NCBI RefSeq assembly: GCF_900141985.1
Contig: NZ_FQZK01000002.1
Location: 434,001 to 498,000 of the forward strand
DNA: 64,000 nucleotides
Reading direction: 5' to 3'
Origin: Nocardiopsis flavescens
Lineage (GTDB): Bacteria > Actinomycetota > Actinomycetes > Streptosporangiales > Streptosporangiaceae
Shown: positions 43,127-51,957 of the stretch, in pieces
Layout: the number at the start of each line of letters is the position of its first letter
How positions within the stretch are numbered: position 1 is the first letter of the stretch
The notes under the pieces: generated by a model
Databases searched by the model: none
The model's input: the letters and a program-made list of their open reading frames with translations, nothing else
Told to the model about the DNA's origin: nothing
Translations under genes and position numbers: made by a program

Positions 43127-43834
43127 GTGAGCAGACCAACGATCATCGGCGCCCAGGACTTCCGTGACGACGACGGGAGCCCCGACCCCGAGGTCGAGTC
43201 CCGCCTGCGCGCCCACGCCGCGGGCGAGACCGGCGACCGGCAGGTGCTGGCGGCCCTGAGCGCCTCCCGCGTCCTCATCCCCGTCGTGGCCGTGGCCACC
43301 GAGACCGAACAGGGCGCCGGCGGGCTCACCAAGGACAAGAACAGCGAGGTCGCCGTCCCCGTCATGACCGGCAAGGACGGCCGCCGGGGCGTGCTCGCCT
43401 TCACCTCGGTCGACGCCGTCCGCCGCTGGCGCTCCGACGCCCGCCCCGTCCCCTTCTCCACCCGCGACGCCTGCCAGGCCGCCGTGGAGGAGGGCGCCGA
43501 CGCCCTGGTCGTGGACGTGTCCGGACCCGTGCCCTACACCGTCCAGGGCCGCTTCCTCACCATGCTCGCCGAACGCGGCGCCGTCCCCGAGCCCAAGGAC
43601 GACCCCCAGGTGCTCGCCCTGGTCTACCGGGTCACCCACACCGAGTTCGGCATCGAGCGCGTGCGCATCCACCCCTCCCAGCGCGCCGACCTCGGCATCC
43701 GCCTGGAGATGGAGGAGCGCGACGACGAGTCCCTGCGCCGCGTCGCCGAGCGCCTGACCGCGGAGCTGCGCCACGTCCTGCCCGGCGGGATCGAGCTCAG
43801 CGCGGTGGTGCGCGCCCGCCGCGACCGTGACTGA
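43127..43834 (+). CDS. SseB family protein
   Basis: 235 residues. The N-terminal SseB-like domain reads VLIPVVAVATETEQGAGGL, SEVAVPVMTGKDGRRGVLAF and ALVVDVSGPVPYTVQG, followed by a C-terminal segment (GIERVRIHPSQRADLGIRLE). Many actinomycetes carry such genes near aroC; the function is unknown. GTG 43127 lies 8 bases after a TAGAGT -10. Confidence 0.85.
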   Translation: MSRPTIIGAQDFRDDDGSPDPEVESRLRAHAAGETGDRQVLAALSASRVLIPVVAVATETEQGAGGLTKDKNSEVAVPVMTGKDGRRGVLAFTSVDAVRRWRSDARPVPFSTRDACQAAVEEGADALVVDVSGPVPYTVQGRFLTMLAERGAVPEPKDDPQVLALVYRVTHTEFGIERVRIHPSQRADLGIRLEMEERDDESLRRVAERLTAELRHVLPGGIELSAVVRARRDRD

Positions 43835-43940
43835 GCCCCCGGCGCCCGCGCCGCGCGCCCCCGGCACCGCCGCCGGCCCCCACACCCCCGGACTTTTCCC
43901 CAGGCGCGGCCCGGCCCTGTCGGCGCGGCCCGCGGCCGGG

Positions 43941-43946
43941 TAGCTT
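43941..43946 (+). promoter_or_regulatory. Leaderless -10 of prepilin peptidase gene
   Basis: TAGCTT, 6 bases before the ATG at 43953. Confidence 0.5.
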
Positions 43947-43952
43947 CGCATC

Positions 43953-44888
43953 ATGCCCACCCCCTCGGCACTCGCGCCGCTCGCCGACCCCTGGGCGGTC
44001 GCCGTCATCGCGGCCACGGCCCTGGCCGGACTGCTCGCCGGACACCTCGGCGGCCGCCTGGTACCCCTGTTCGGCCCGGCGCGCCCCCGCACCCCGGCCC
44101 CCGTCGACGCGGCCGCCGCCAGGGACGATGCCACGCCCGGCGGCACCGGGACCGCAGGCGCGCCGCAGCCCGACACCGCCCCCGGCGAGGAGGGGCCGCC
44201 GCCCCCGCGCTGCCCGCACTGCCGGGCCGAGCTCCGCTTCTGGCGCTGGTTCCCCCTGGTGTCCGACCGCGCCTTCCGCGGGCGCGGCAGCTGCCCGCAC
44301 TGCGAACAGGTCGTGCGCCCCCACCCGGGGGCCCTCCTGCTGGCCGCGCCGGCCGCCGCCCTGGCCGGCGCCGCCGCCGTCCTGCACCCGGACTGGACGC
44401 CCCTGTGGCTGCCCGCCGTCCTGTGGCTGGTGGCCGTGGGCGCCCCCCTGTCCGTCATCGACCTGCGCGTGCAGCGCCTGCCCGACGCCCTGGTCCGGCC
44501 CGCCTACCCCGTGGCCGCGGCCCTCATCGCCCTCGCCGCCCTGACCCCGCCCGGCGGCCCGGCCCCCGGACGCCTCCTGGACGCCGTCCTGGGCATGGTC
44601 CTCGTCACGGTCCTGTACTGGGTGCTGTGGCGCGTCCACCCCCGCGGCATGGGCCTGGGCGACGTGCGCCTGTCCGGCCTGACCGGCCTGTACGCCGGAT
44701 GGGCGGCCGGGCCGCTGGGCGCCCTGACCGCCGTGTTCTGGGCGTTCGCGGCCTTCTCCGCGGTGGGCCTGGCCCTCATGGCGCTGCGCCGCGCCACCCC
44801 CGGCTCCGCCTTCCCCCTGGGACCGTTCATGCTCGCCGGGACCCTGGCCACCGTCCTGGCCGCACGGCCCCTGCTGCCCGAACTCTGA
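43953..44888 (+). CDS. Prepilin peptidase (A24 family)
   Basis: 311 residues, polytopic membrane protein. The cytoplasmic zinc-type loop has CPHCRAEL and CPHCEQVV. The two catalytic aspartates are in SVIDLRVQRLPDAL and the GxGD motif GMGLGDVRLSGLTGLY. The N-terminal methyltransferase domain of TadV/PilD is reduced to an 80-residue Ala/Pro linker plus the zinc loop. It would cleave type IV pilin-like leaders; no pilin genes lie nearby. A TAGCTT -10 lies 6 bases upstream of the ATG. Confidence 0.9.
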   Translation: MPTPSALAPLADPWAVAVIAATALAGLLAGHLGGRLVPLFGPARPRTPAPVDAAAARDDATPGGTGTAGAPQPDTAPGEEGPPPPRCPHCRAELRFWRWFPLVSDRAFRGRGSCPHCEQVVRPHPGALLLAAPAAALAGAAAVLHPDWTPLWLPAVLWLVAVGAPLSVIDLRVQRLPDALVRPAYPVAAALIALAALTPPGGPAPGRLLDAVLGMVLVTVLYWVLWRVHPRGMGLGDVRLSGLTGLYAGWAAGPLGALTAVFWAFAAFSAVGLALMALRRATPGSAFPLGPFMLAGTLATVLAARPLLPEL

Positions 44889-44933
44889 GACCGGATGCCA
44901 CCCCTCGGACCGATCCGTGAAAAGATCGCTCCC

Positions 44934-46115
44934 ATGTTGCGTTGGCTGACCGCTGGGGAATCCCACGGGCCTGCACTCGTCGCGATTCTGGAGGGCCTCC
45001 CGGCCGGCGTGTCCGTCACCTCTGACGACATCGCCGCCGCGCTGCTCCGCCGCCGCGCCGGGTACGGCCGTGGTGCCCGGATGAAGTTCGAACAGGACCA
45101 GGTCTCCGTCATCGGAGGCATCCGGCACGGCCGCACCCTCGGGGGGCCGGTCGCGATCGAGGTCGGGAACACCGAGTGGCCCAAATGGGAGCAGGTGATG
45201 TCCCCCGACCCGGTGCCCGCCGAGGTCCTGGACGGCATCGCCCGCAACGCGCCGCTCACCCGGCCCCGGCCCGGCCACGCCGACCTCGTCGGCATGCAGA
45301 AGTACGGCCACACCGAGGCCCGGCCCGTCCTGGAGCGCGCCAGCGCCCGGGAGACCGCGGCCCGCGTCGCCATCGGCGAGGTCGCCAGGGCGTTCTGCCG
45401 CCAGGCCCTGGGCGTGGAGGTCTTCAGCCACGTCGTCTCCATGGGCCCGGTCGCCGTCCCCGACGACGCGCCCGAACCGCTGCCGCGGGACCTCGCCGCG
45501 ATCGACGCCGACCCGCTGCGCTGCTTCGACCCGCAGACCAGCGCCCGCATGGTCGCCGAGGTCGACGACACCAAGAAGTCCGGGGACACCCTCGGCGGCG
45601 TCGTCGAGGTGCTCGCCTACGGGCTGCCCCCGGGCCTGGGCACCCACGTCCACTGGGACCGGCGCCTGGACGCCCGCCTGGCCGCCGCCCTCATGGGCAT
45701 CCAGGCCATCAAGGGCGTCGAGGTCGGCGACGGGTTCCGCACCGCGGCCCGCCGCGGCTCCCTGGCCCACGACGAGATCGAGCCCGGACCCGACGGGGTG
45801 CGCCGCCGCACCAACCGCGCCGGGGGGGTCGAGGGCGGCATGAGCACCGGCGGCCCGCTGCGGGTTCGCGCCGCCATGAAGCCCATCGCCACCGTGCCGC
45901 GGGCCCTGGACACCATCGACACCGGCACCGGCGAGCCCGCGCAGGCCCACCACCAGCGCAGCGACGTCACCGCGGTCCCGGCCGCCGGGGTCGTCGCCGA
46001 GGCGATGGTCGCCCTCGTCATCGCCGAGGCCGCCGTCGAGAAGTTCGGCGGCGACTCCGTCGGGGAGACCGCCCGCAACCTCCGGGGCTACCTGGACTCC
46101 CTGGAGATCCGCTGA
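44934..46115 (+). CDS. aroC: Chorismate synthase
   Basis: 393 residues. It converts EPSP to chorismate with reduced FMN. The canonical start [20 protein letters not shown] sets ATG 44934. [59 protein letters not shown] and [20 protein letters not shown] are conserved. An AAAGAT element ends 7 bases before the ATG, suggesting a near-leaderless start. It is first of the aroC-aroK-aroB unit. Confidence 0.96.
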   Translation: MLRWLTAGESHGPALVAILEGLPAGVSVTSDDIAAALLRRRAGYGRGARMKFEQDQVSVIGGIRHGRTLGGPVAIEVGNTEWPKWEQVMSPDPVPAEVLDGIARNAPLTRPRPGHADLVGMQKYGHTEARPVLERASARETAARVAIGEVARAFCRQALGVEVFSHVVSMGPVAVPDDAPEPLPRDLAAIDADPLRCFDPQTSARMVAEVDDTKKSGDTLGGVVEVLAYGLPPGLGTHVHWDRRLDARLAAALMGIQAIKGVEVGDGFRTAARRGSLAHDEIEPGPDGVRRRTNRAGGVEGGMSTGGPLRVRAAMKPIATVPRALDTIDTGTGEPAQAHHQRSDVTAVPAAGVVAEAMVALVIAEAAVEKFGGDSVGETARNLRGYLDSLEIR

Positions 46116-46176
46116 CCCGTCCGGCCCGCCCCGACCGGGGGCGGTCCGGCGGGACCGAGACGAAGGTGGGAAGAAC

Positions 46177-46698
46177 GTGGCACGAGCGATCGCGGTCCTG
46201 ATCGGGTCGCCCGGGTCGGGCAAGTCCACGGTCGGCGAGGCCCTGGCCCGGCGCCTGGGCGCCGACCTGCTGTGCACCGACACCGAGATCGAGAAGCGGG
46301 CCGGCAAACCCGTCGGCGACATCTTCCTGGAGGACGGCGAGGAGCACTTCCGCGCCCTGGAGCGCGAGATCGTCGCCGAGGCGCTGCGCACCTGGGAGGG
46401 CGTGATCGCCGTCGGCGGCGGCGCCGTCCTGGACGAGGACACCCGCCGCGACCTCGCCGACCACCACGTGGTCTACCTCCAGGTGGAGTTCGCCGAGGCC
46501 GCCAAGCGCGTGGGCATGGACGCCGCCCGCCCCCTGCTGGCCGGCAACCCCCGCTCCCGCCTGCGCAGACTCCTGGACGAGCGGCTGCCCGTCTACGAGT
46601 CCCTGGCCACGGTGACGGTCCCCACCACCGGGTACCACCCCGAGGAGATCGTCGACGCCGTCCTGCCCTCCCTGGACGCCGGGAGGACCGCCACGTGA
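46177..46698 (+). CDS. aroK: Shikimate kinase
   Basis: 173 residues. The P-loop [20 protein letters not shown] has serine and proline where GxxGxGKS is usual, and shikimate binding [16 protein letters not shown] and [15 protein letters not shown] are conserved. It phosphorylates shikimate. GTG 46177; the stop overlaps aroB as GTGA. Confidence 0.94.
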   Translation: MARAIAVLIGSPGSGKSTVGEALARRLGADLLCTDTEIEKRAGKPVGDIFLEDGEEHFRALEREIVAEALRTWEGVIAVGGGAVLDEDTRRDLADHHVVYLQVEFAEAAKRVGMDAARPLLAGNPRSRLRRLLDERLPVYESLATVTVPTTGYHPEEIVDAVLPSLDAGRTAT

Positions 46699-47795
46699 GC
46701 GCCACCCGCATCCGCGTCGGCGACGCCGCCGGGCGCTACGACGTCGTCGTCGGCAGCGGCGTGCTCGCCGAACTCCCCTCCCTGGTCGGGGACGCCTCCC
46801 GCGTCGCCGTCATCCACCCCCGGGGCCTGGACGCCGTCGCCCGCCCGGTCGCCCGCGCCCTGGAGTCCGCCGGCTACACCGTCCACCCCATGGCCGTCCC
46901 CGACGGCGAGGCCGCCAAGAACTCCGCCGTCGCCGTCGACCTCTGGTCCCGGCTGGGCGCACACGGGTTCACCCGCAGCGACACCGTCGTGGGCGTGGGC
47001 GGCGGCGCCGCCACCGACCTGGCCGGGTTCGTCGCCGCCACCTGGCTGCGCGGCGTGCGCGCCGTCCTGGTCCCCACCACCCTGCTCGGCATGGTGGACG
47101 CCGCCGTCGGCGGCAAGACCGGCATCAACACCCCCGAGGGCAAGAACCTCGTCGGCGCCTTCCACCCCCCGGCCGGGGTCCTGTGCGACCTGGCCACCCT
47201 GCCCACCCTGCCCCGGGCCGACTACATCGGCGGGCTCGCCGAGATCATCAAGGCCGGGCTCATCGCCGACCCCGCCATCTGCGACCTCGTCGAGGACGAC
47301 CCCGAGGGGGCCGCCCTGCCCGAGGGCCGCCACACCCGCGAGCTCATCGAGCGCGCCATCCGGGTCAAGGCCGACGTCGTCTCGGGCGACCTGCGGGAGA
47401 GCGGCCGCCGCGAGATCCTCAACTACGGCCACACCCTGGGACACGCCGTCGAACGCGCCGAGAACTACACGTTCCGGCACGGGTACGCCGTCTCCATCGG
47501 CATGGTCTTCGCCGCCGAGCTCGCCCGCCTCGACGGCCGCATCGACGCCGGCCTGGTCGCCCGCCACCGCTCCCTGCTCACCTCCGTCGGACTGCCCGTC
47601 GCCTACGGGGCCGCGGCCTGGCCGCAGCTGCGCGAGGCCATGAGCGTGGACAAGAAGGCCCGCGGGTCCACGCTGAGGTTCGTGGTCCTGGACGGCCTCG
47701 CCGAGCCGTCCATCCTGGCCGGACCCGCCCCCGGGCTCCTGGACGCCGCCTACGCCGCGGTCGCCGGCGACGCCCCGGTTCCGGGAAGCCACTAG
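46695..47795 (+). CDS. aroB: 3-dehydroquinate synthase
   Basis: 366 residues. The NAD- and zinc-dependent enzyme shows [66 protein letters not shown] and the metal His [13 protein letters not shown] and [13 protein letters not shown] 46695 overlaps the aroK stop codon. In many actinomycetes a type II dehydroquinase (aroQ) follows; here efp comes next. Confidence 0.96.
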   Translation: MSATRIRVGDAAGRYDVVVGSGVLAELPSLVGDASRVAVIHPRGLDAVARPVARALESAGYTVHPMAVPDGEAAKNSAVAVDLWSRLGAHGFTRSDTVVGVGGGAATDLAGFVAATWLRGVRAVLVPTTLLGMVDAAVGGKTGINTPEGKNLVGAFHPPAGVLCDLATLPTLPRADYIGGLAEIIKAGLIADPAICDLVEDDPEGAALPEGRHTRELIERAIRVKADVVSGDLRESGRREILNYGHTLGHAVERAENYTFRHGYAVSIGMVFAAELARLDGRIDAGLVARHRSLLTSVGLPVAYGAAAWPQLREAMSVDKKARGSTLRFVVLDGLAEPSILAGPAPGLLDAAYAAVAGDAPVPGSH

Positions 47796-47798
47796 ACT
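47793..47798 (+). promoter_or_regulatory. Putative efp promoter -10
   Basis: TAGACT in the same CCACTAGACTG context as the rel promoter. It lies at the end of aroB and predicts a leader of about 130 bases for efp. Confidence 0.4.
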
Positions 47799-47932
47799 GG
47801 CAGCCAGGCGGCCTGCGGCATCGGCGCGCCCGGGACGGCTCCCGGGGCGCCCGCGGCCGGCCCCACCGAAGCATCCGACCGGGCCGCGGGCCCGGTCCCC
47901 GACGTGCCAGACCCCTGGGAGAGACGACCGAA

Positions 47933-48493
47933 GTGGCGACGACGAACGACATCAAGAACGGCACGACCCTGCGGATCGACGGCGTCCTGTGGAACGTCCT
48001 CGAATTCCAGCACGTCAAGCCGGGCAAGGGCGGCGCGTTCGTCCGTACCAAGCTGAAGAACGTCCTCACCGGCAAGATCGTGGACCGGACCTTCAACGCC
48101 GGCGCCAAGGTCGAGTTCGCCAACGTCGACCGCCGCGACATGGAGTACCTGTACCACGACGGCGACGGCTACGTCTTCATGGACTCCCAGACCTACGACC
48201 AGATCCAGGTCCCCGAGGCCGTCGTCGGCGACGACAGCAACTTCCTGCTGGAGAACACCAAGGTCACGGTCGCCACCAACGAGGGCAACCCGCTCTACAT
48301 CGAGCTGCCCGCCGCCGTCGAGCTGGAGATCACCCAGACCGACCCCGGCGTCCAGGGCGACCGCTCCACCGGCGGCACCAAGCCCGCCACCGTCCAGACC
48401 GGCGCCACCATCCAGGTGCCCCTGTTCATCTCCCAGGGAGAGCGCGTCAAGGTCGACACCCGCACGGGCGACTACCTCGGGCGAGTCAACTGA
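47933..48493 (+). CDS. efp: Translation elongation factor P
   Basis: 186 residues. EF-P relieves ribosomes stalled at polyproline. [40 protein letters not shown] (Lys about 32 at the tip loop) and the C-terminal [20 protein letters not shown] are conserved across the three beta domains. GTG 47933. The stop overlaps nusB by one base. Confidence 0.96.
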   Translation: MATTNDIKNGTTLRIDGVLWNVLEFQHVKPGKGGAFVRTKLKNVLTGKIVDRTFNAGAKVEFANVDRRDMEYLYHDGDGYVFMDSQTYDQIQVPEAVVGDDSNFLLENTKVTVATNEGNPLYIELPAAVELEITQTDPGVQGDRSTGGTKPATVQTGATIQVPLFISQGERVKVDTRTGDYLGRVN

Positions 48494-48906
48494 TGAGCGG
48501 AGCACGGCGCAAGGCCCGGCGGCGCGCGGTCGAGGTCCTCTACGAGGCCGAGGTGCGCAACATCTCGGTGGAAGAGGTCATCGGGCGCCGCCGGGCCCAG
48601 CCCGAACCGCCGATCAACGAGTTCACCGAGCAGCTGGCCCGCTCCATCGACGAGCACCGCCGCCGCATCGACGACCTCCTCGACACCTACGCCATCGGCT
48701 GGACCCTGGAGCGGATGCCGGTCGTGGACCGCAACATCCTGCGGATGGGCGCCTACGAGCTGCTGTGGGCCGAGGACATCCCCGACGCGGTGGCGATCGC
48801 CGAGGCCGTGGGGGTGGCCAAGGAGCTGTCCACCGACGAGTCTCCCAACTTCGTCAACGGACTGCTGTCCAGGCTCATGGAGAACAAGGCGAAGCTCGCC
48901 CTGTAG
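48493..48906 (+). CDS. nusB: Transcription antitermination factor NusB
   Basis: 137 residues. RRKARRRAVEVLYEAEVRN, NEFTEQLARSIDEHRRRIDD and MPVVDRNILRMGAYELLWA with FVNGLLSRLME match NusB, which binds boxA RNA with S10. Its ATG shares the A of the efp TGA (TGATG), so the two are translationally coupled. Confidence 0.95.
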   Translation: MSGARRKARRRAVEVLYEAEVRNISVEEVIGRRRAQPEPPINEFTEQLARSIDEHRRRIDDLLDTYAIGWTLERMPVVDRNILRMGAYELLWAEDIPDAVAIAEAVGVAKELSTDESPNFVNGLLSRLMENKAKLAL

Positions 48907-48984
48907 GCGGGCCCGGGTTGCGACGGGTGCCGCGACCGGAACGGCGACGGCCGCCGGGACCGGCACCGGGTGGGGACGGACACT

Positions 48985-49788
48985 GTGGGGGACCAGGTGG
49001 GTGACAGGACGACCGGCGCGGCCGCGGGCGGATCGGGAGAGGGCGGGGCCACCGGCCCGGGCCGGGCGGCCAACGCCGCGCGGACCGCGGTCGTGTGGGA
49101 GGCCCTGGCCGGGCTGCTGGACCGCCTCGGCGGCGGCGCGCCCCTGGACATCGTCGACGCGGGGGGCGGCACCGGCGGGGCCGCCGTCCCGCTCGCCGAG
49201 CTCGGCCACCGCGTCACCGTCGTCGAGCCCAGCCCCGACTCGCTGGCCGCCCTGGAGCGCCGCGCCGCCGAGCGCGGAGTCCGGGTGCGCGGCGTGCAGG
49301 GCGAGGCCGGCGACCTGACCTCGCTCTTCCCCGAGGGCGGCACCGACCTGGTCCTGGTCCACAACGTCCTGGAGTACGTCGAGGACCCCCTCGCCGCCCT
49401 GCGCGAGGTCGCCGGCATCACCCGGCCCGGCGGCGCGGTCAGCCTCCTGGTCACCAACGCCGTCGCCGGGACCCTGCACCGCGCCCTGGCCGGCCACCTC
49501 ACCGAGGCGCGCACCCTCCTGGAGGACGACCGCGGCCGCTGGGGCCCCGGCGACCCCGTGCCCCGGCGGTTCACCCGCCCCGGCGTCCTGGAGCTGATCG
49601 GCGCCGCCGGCCTCACCGGCGAGCGGGTCCGCGGCGTCCGCGTCTTCGCGGACCTGGTCCCCGGCCACGCCTGGGAGGGCGACGCCCACGCCGGGCGCCA
49701 CCTGGTGGAGCTGGAGAAGGCCGCCGCCGAACACCCCGAGCTGCTGGGCATCGCCACCCAGCTGCACGTCACCGCCCACCGGCCCTGA
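48985..49788 (+). CDS. Class I SAM-dependent methyltransferase
   Basis: 267 residues. Motif I is IVDAGGGTGGAAVPLAELG (about 57-75), followed by VTVVEPSPDSLAALE and LVLVHNVLEYVEDPLAALRE, a complete SAM-binding fold resembling tRNA-modifying SmtA/CmoM-type enzymes. The N-terminal 40 residues are Gly/Ala-rich. Substrate unknown. GTG 48985 has GGGGACGG about 6 bases upstream; GTG 48970 is an alternative. Confidence 0.82.
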   Translation: MGDQVGDRTTGAAAGGSGEGGATGPGRAANAARTAVVWEALAGLLDRLGGGAPLDIVDAGGGTGGAAVPLAELGHRVTVVEPSPDSLAALERRAAERGVRVRGVQGEAGDLTSLFPEGGTDLVLVHNVLEYVEDPLAALREVAGITRPGGAVSLLVTNAVAGTLHRALAGHLTEARTLLEDDRGRWGPGDPVPRRFTRPGVLELIGAAGLTGERVRGVRVFADLVPGHAWEGDAHAGRHLVELEKAAAEHPELLGIATQLHVTAHRP

Positions 49789-49807
49789 GACGGTCCCCCG
49801 CGGCGCG

Positions 49808-49813
49808 TAGCCT
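49808..49813 (+). promoter_or_regulatory. Leaderless -10 of dinB
   Basis: TAGCCT, 6 bases before the ATG at 49820. I see no LexA box here, unlike ruvC. Confidence 0.5.
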
Positions 49814-49819
49814 GGCCGT

Positions 49820-51106
49820 ATGAGCCGACGTCAACTGGAGCGCGGGACCGCCCTGCGCGGCATGGTCTCCCCGCGGGGCATCGTCCCGCTGGGCGCGGAC
49901 TTCCCGCCGGACGGGTCGGGACCCGACTCCGACTGCTCCATCCTCCACCTGGACATGGACGCGTTCTTCGCCAGCGTGGAGCGGCTGCGCGACCCCGGCC
50001 TGGCGGACACCCCCGTCATCGTCGGCGGCACCGGTCCGCGCGGCGTCGTCTCCTCGGCCGACTACCTGGCCCGCGCCCGCGGCGTCCACTCCGCGATGCC
50101 CATGGCACGCGCCCTGCGGCTGTGCCCCGACGCCGCCGTGCGCTCTCCCCGGGGCGGCGCCTACCGCGAGGTCTCCCGGGCGGTCATGGAGATCCTGCGG
50201 TCGGTCACCCCGCTGGTGCAGCCCCTGTCCCTGGACGAGGCGTTCCTGGACGTGTCCGGGGCGCGCCGCCGCCTGGGCGGGCCGGTGCGGATCGCCGCGA
50301 TGATCCGCGACCGGGTCCGCCGCGAGCAGGGGCTGACCTGCTCGGTGGGGGTGGCCGCCACCCGGTTCACGGCCAAGCTCGGCTCCACCCACTGCAAACC
50401 CGACGGCCTGCTCCTGGTGCCCACCGCCGGGGTCCGCGCCTTCCTGGACCCGCTCCCCGTGGGGGCCCTGCCCGGCGTGGGGGACCGGACCGAGCAGGCG
50501 CTGGCCCGGATGGGGGTGCGCACCGTGGGGGCCCTGGCCCGGTACGACCGCGACCTGCTGCGCATGGAGCTGGGCGACAAGCACGGCACCCGGCTGGCCG
50601 ACCTCGCCCACGGCATCGACGACAGCCCCGTGGAGTCCGAGAGCGAGGACAAGAGCATCGGCGCCGAGGAGACCTTCGACGTCGACGTGGCCGAGCCCGC
50701 GACGGTGCGGCGGGAGCTGCTGCGGCTGTCCGAGAAGGTGGCGAGGCGCCTGCGCGCCTCGGGGCGGATGGGGCGCACGGTGAGCGTCAAGCTCCGCCGG
50801 GGCGATTTCTCGACCATCACCCGGGCCCGCACCCTGCCCGACGCCACCGACGTCGGCCGGGAGATCAACGCCGTCGCCCGGGACCTTTACGCCGAATCCG
50901 GTCTGGCGGGAACCCCGCTGCGCCTGGTCGGCGTTCGTATGGAAGGGATCGTTCCCGCCGCGGGGGTTCACCGGCAGCTGGCCCTGGACGAGCAGGACAC
51001 GGGGTGGCGCGACGTCGAACGCGTCATGGACCGGGTGGCGGAACGATTCGGTCCAGGCGCGATACAGTCGGCGGTATTGGCCAAGCGTGACGAAAACGAC
51101 GTATGA
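49820..51106 (+). CDS. dinB: DNA polymerase IV
   Basis: 428 residues. The Y-family palm motifs HLDMDAFFASVERLRDP (about 43-59) and LSLDEAFLDVSGARRRLGG hold the catalytic acidic residues. The steric gate and fingers are in VVSSADYLARARGVHSAMPM, and the little-finger domain ends VRMEGIVPAAGVHRQLALDE. The last block sits where clamp-binding motifs are usual. A 40-residue N-terminal extension precedes the palm. It performs translesion synthesis. The promoter looks leaderless and lacks a LexA box. Confidence 0.93.
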   Translation: MSRRQLERGTALRGMVSPRGIVPLGADFPPDGSGPDSDCSILHLDMDAFFASVERLRDPGLADTPVIVGGTGPRGVVSSADYLARARGVHSAMPMARALRLCPDAAVRSPRGGAYREVSRAVMEILRSVTPLVQPLSLDEAFLDVSGARRRLGGPVRIAAMIRDRVRREQGLTCSVGVAATRFTAKLGSTHCKPDGLLLVPTAGVRAFLDPLPVGALPGVGDRTEQALARMGVRTVGALARYDRDLLRMELGDKHGTRLADLAHGIDDSPVESESEDKSIGAEETFDVDVAEPATVRRELLRLSEKVARRLRASGRMGRTVSVKLRRGDFSTITRARTLPDATDVGREINAVARDLYAESGLAGTPLRLVGVRMEGIVPAAGVHRQLALDEQDTGWRDVERVMDRVAERFGPGAIQSAVLAKRDENDV

Positions 51107-51115
51107 TGCCGCAAC

Positions 51116-51152
51116 TTCCGGGCCCCTCCCCGCGTTGTACGGGGTAGGCCCG
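51116..51152 (+). terminator. Terminator-like hairpin after dinB
   Basis: CCGGGCC pairs with GGCCCGG around an inner CCCCG/CGGGG pair (51119-51125 with 51147-51153 approximately), starting about 12 bases after the dinB stop codon. Confidence 0.45.
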
Positions 51153-51252
51153 GAGTCAGGGTAGACAGAGAGGCATGGAAGCCGGTGTTTCCGATACAGC
51201 GCGGGGGTATCGTGGCCTTGGTCGGTCAGGTCCGCACGCAGCTTTTCCTTCC

Positions 51253-51272
51253 ACGGTGCGCTAGCGCACCGT
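51253..51272. promoter_or_regulatory. 20-bp perfect palindrome upstream of DUF3040 gene
   Basis: ACGGTGCGCTAGCGCACCGT is a perfect palindrome with no spacer, 79 bases before the DUF3040 start. ACTGACCAA (51287-51295) and TTGATCAGT (51303-51311) form a second inverted repeat with one mismatch just downstream. A dimeric regulator site or cruciform is likely. Confidence 0.5.
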
Positions 51273-51350
51273 ATTCTGGGCATACCACTGACCAAGAGAC
51301 CATTGATCAGTACCCGTCACCCCACCCGGGGACTGTTGTAGGGAGGCGCC

Positions 51351-51755
51351 GTGCCGCTCTCTGAACACGAGCAGCGCATGCTCGACCAGATCGAGCAGGC
51401 GCTGTATGCCGAGGACCCGAAGTTCGCCAACACCGTTCGGCAGACGAACCCCGTGGTCCATCACAAGCGCCGGATCATCAAAGCCGGGCTGGGGTTCGTC
51501 CTCGGCCTCGTGCTGATGCTGACGGGTCTGCTGCTCGGCAGCAGCACCAACATGGCCGTGGGCGTCACCGTCAGCGTGGGCGGCTTCCTCGTGATGCTGA
51601 CCTGCCTGCTGTGGGGGCTCAACGCCTGGCGCCGGGCCGGGATCGGCGGCACCGAGGCCGTTCCGGACGAGCCCAAGCGCCGCAAGGGCGACCGCCCGGG
51701 CATGATGAACCGCTTCGAGGAGCGCTGGCGCCGCCGCCAGCAGGGCGACGAGTGA
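51351..51755 (+). CDS. DUF3040 membrane protein
   Basis: 134 residues. MPLSEHEQRMLDQIEQALYAEDPKFA is the family hallmark, followed by two membrane helices (about 45-65 and 70-90) and a basic cytoplasmic tail. It lies between dinB and the dcw cluster, as in many actinomycetes; the function is unknown. GTG 51351 follows GGGAGG. Confidence 0.92.
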   Translation: MPLSEHEQRMLDQIEQALYAEDPKFANTVRQTNPVVHHKRRIIKAGLGFVLGLVLMLTGLLLGSSTNMAVGVTVSVGGFLVMLTCLLWGLNAWRRAGIGGTEAVPDEPKRRKGDRPGMMNRFEERWRRRQQGDE

Positions 51756-51785
51756 CCCCGCGCTCCCGACCGGCCTGACCACGAC

Positions 51786-51817
51786 CGAGGGCCCCGCACA
51801 CCGGTGCGGGGCCCTCG
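51786..51817. terminator. Bidirectional terminator hairpin
   Basis: A perfect 14-bp stem CGAGGGCCCCGCAC (51786-51799 with 51804-51817) with a 4-base loop lies between the convergent DUF3040 and transglutaminase genes, so it can end both transcripts. Confidence 0.75.
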
Positions 51818-51957
51818 TCGCGTCCCGGCCCGGGGCCGCTGCCGTCGGCCGCCCCGGCCGGGCCCGGGGCCGCGGGGTTTCGGACCGGTGCGCCGGGTGG
51901 CGTCGCCCGCCGGAGGCCGTGGAGAGGGCCCGCCCGGCAACCCGGGACGGGCCCCGC

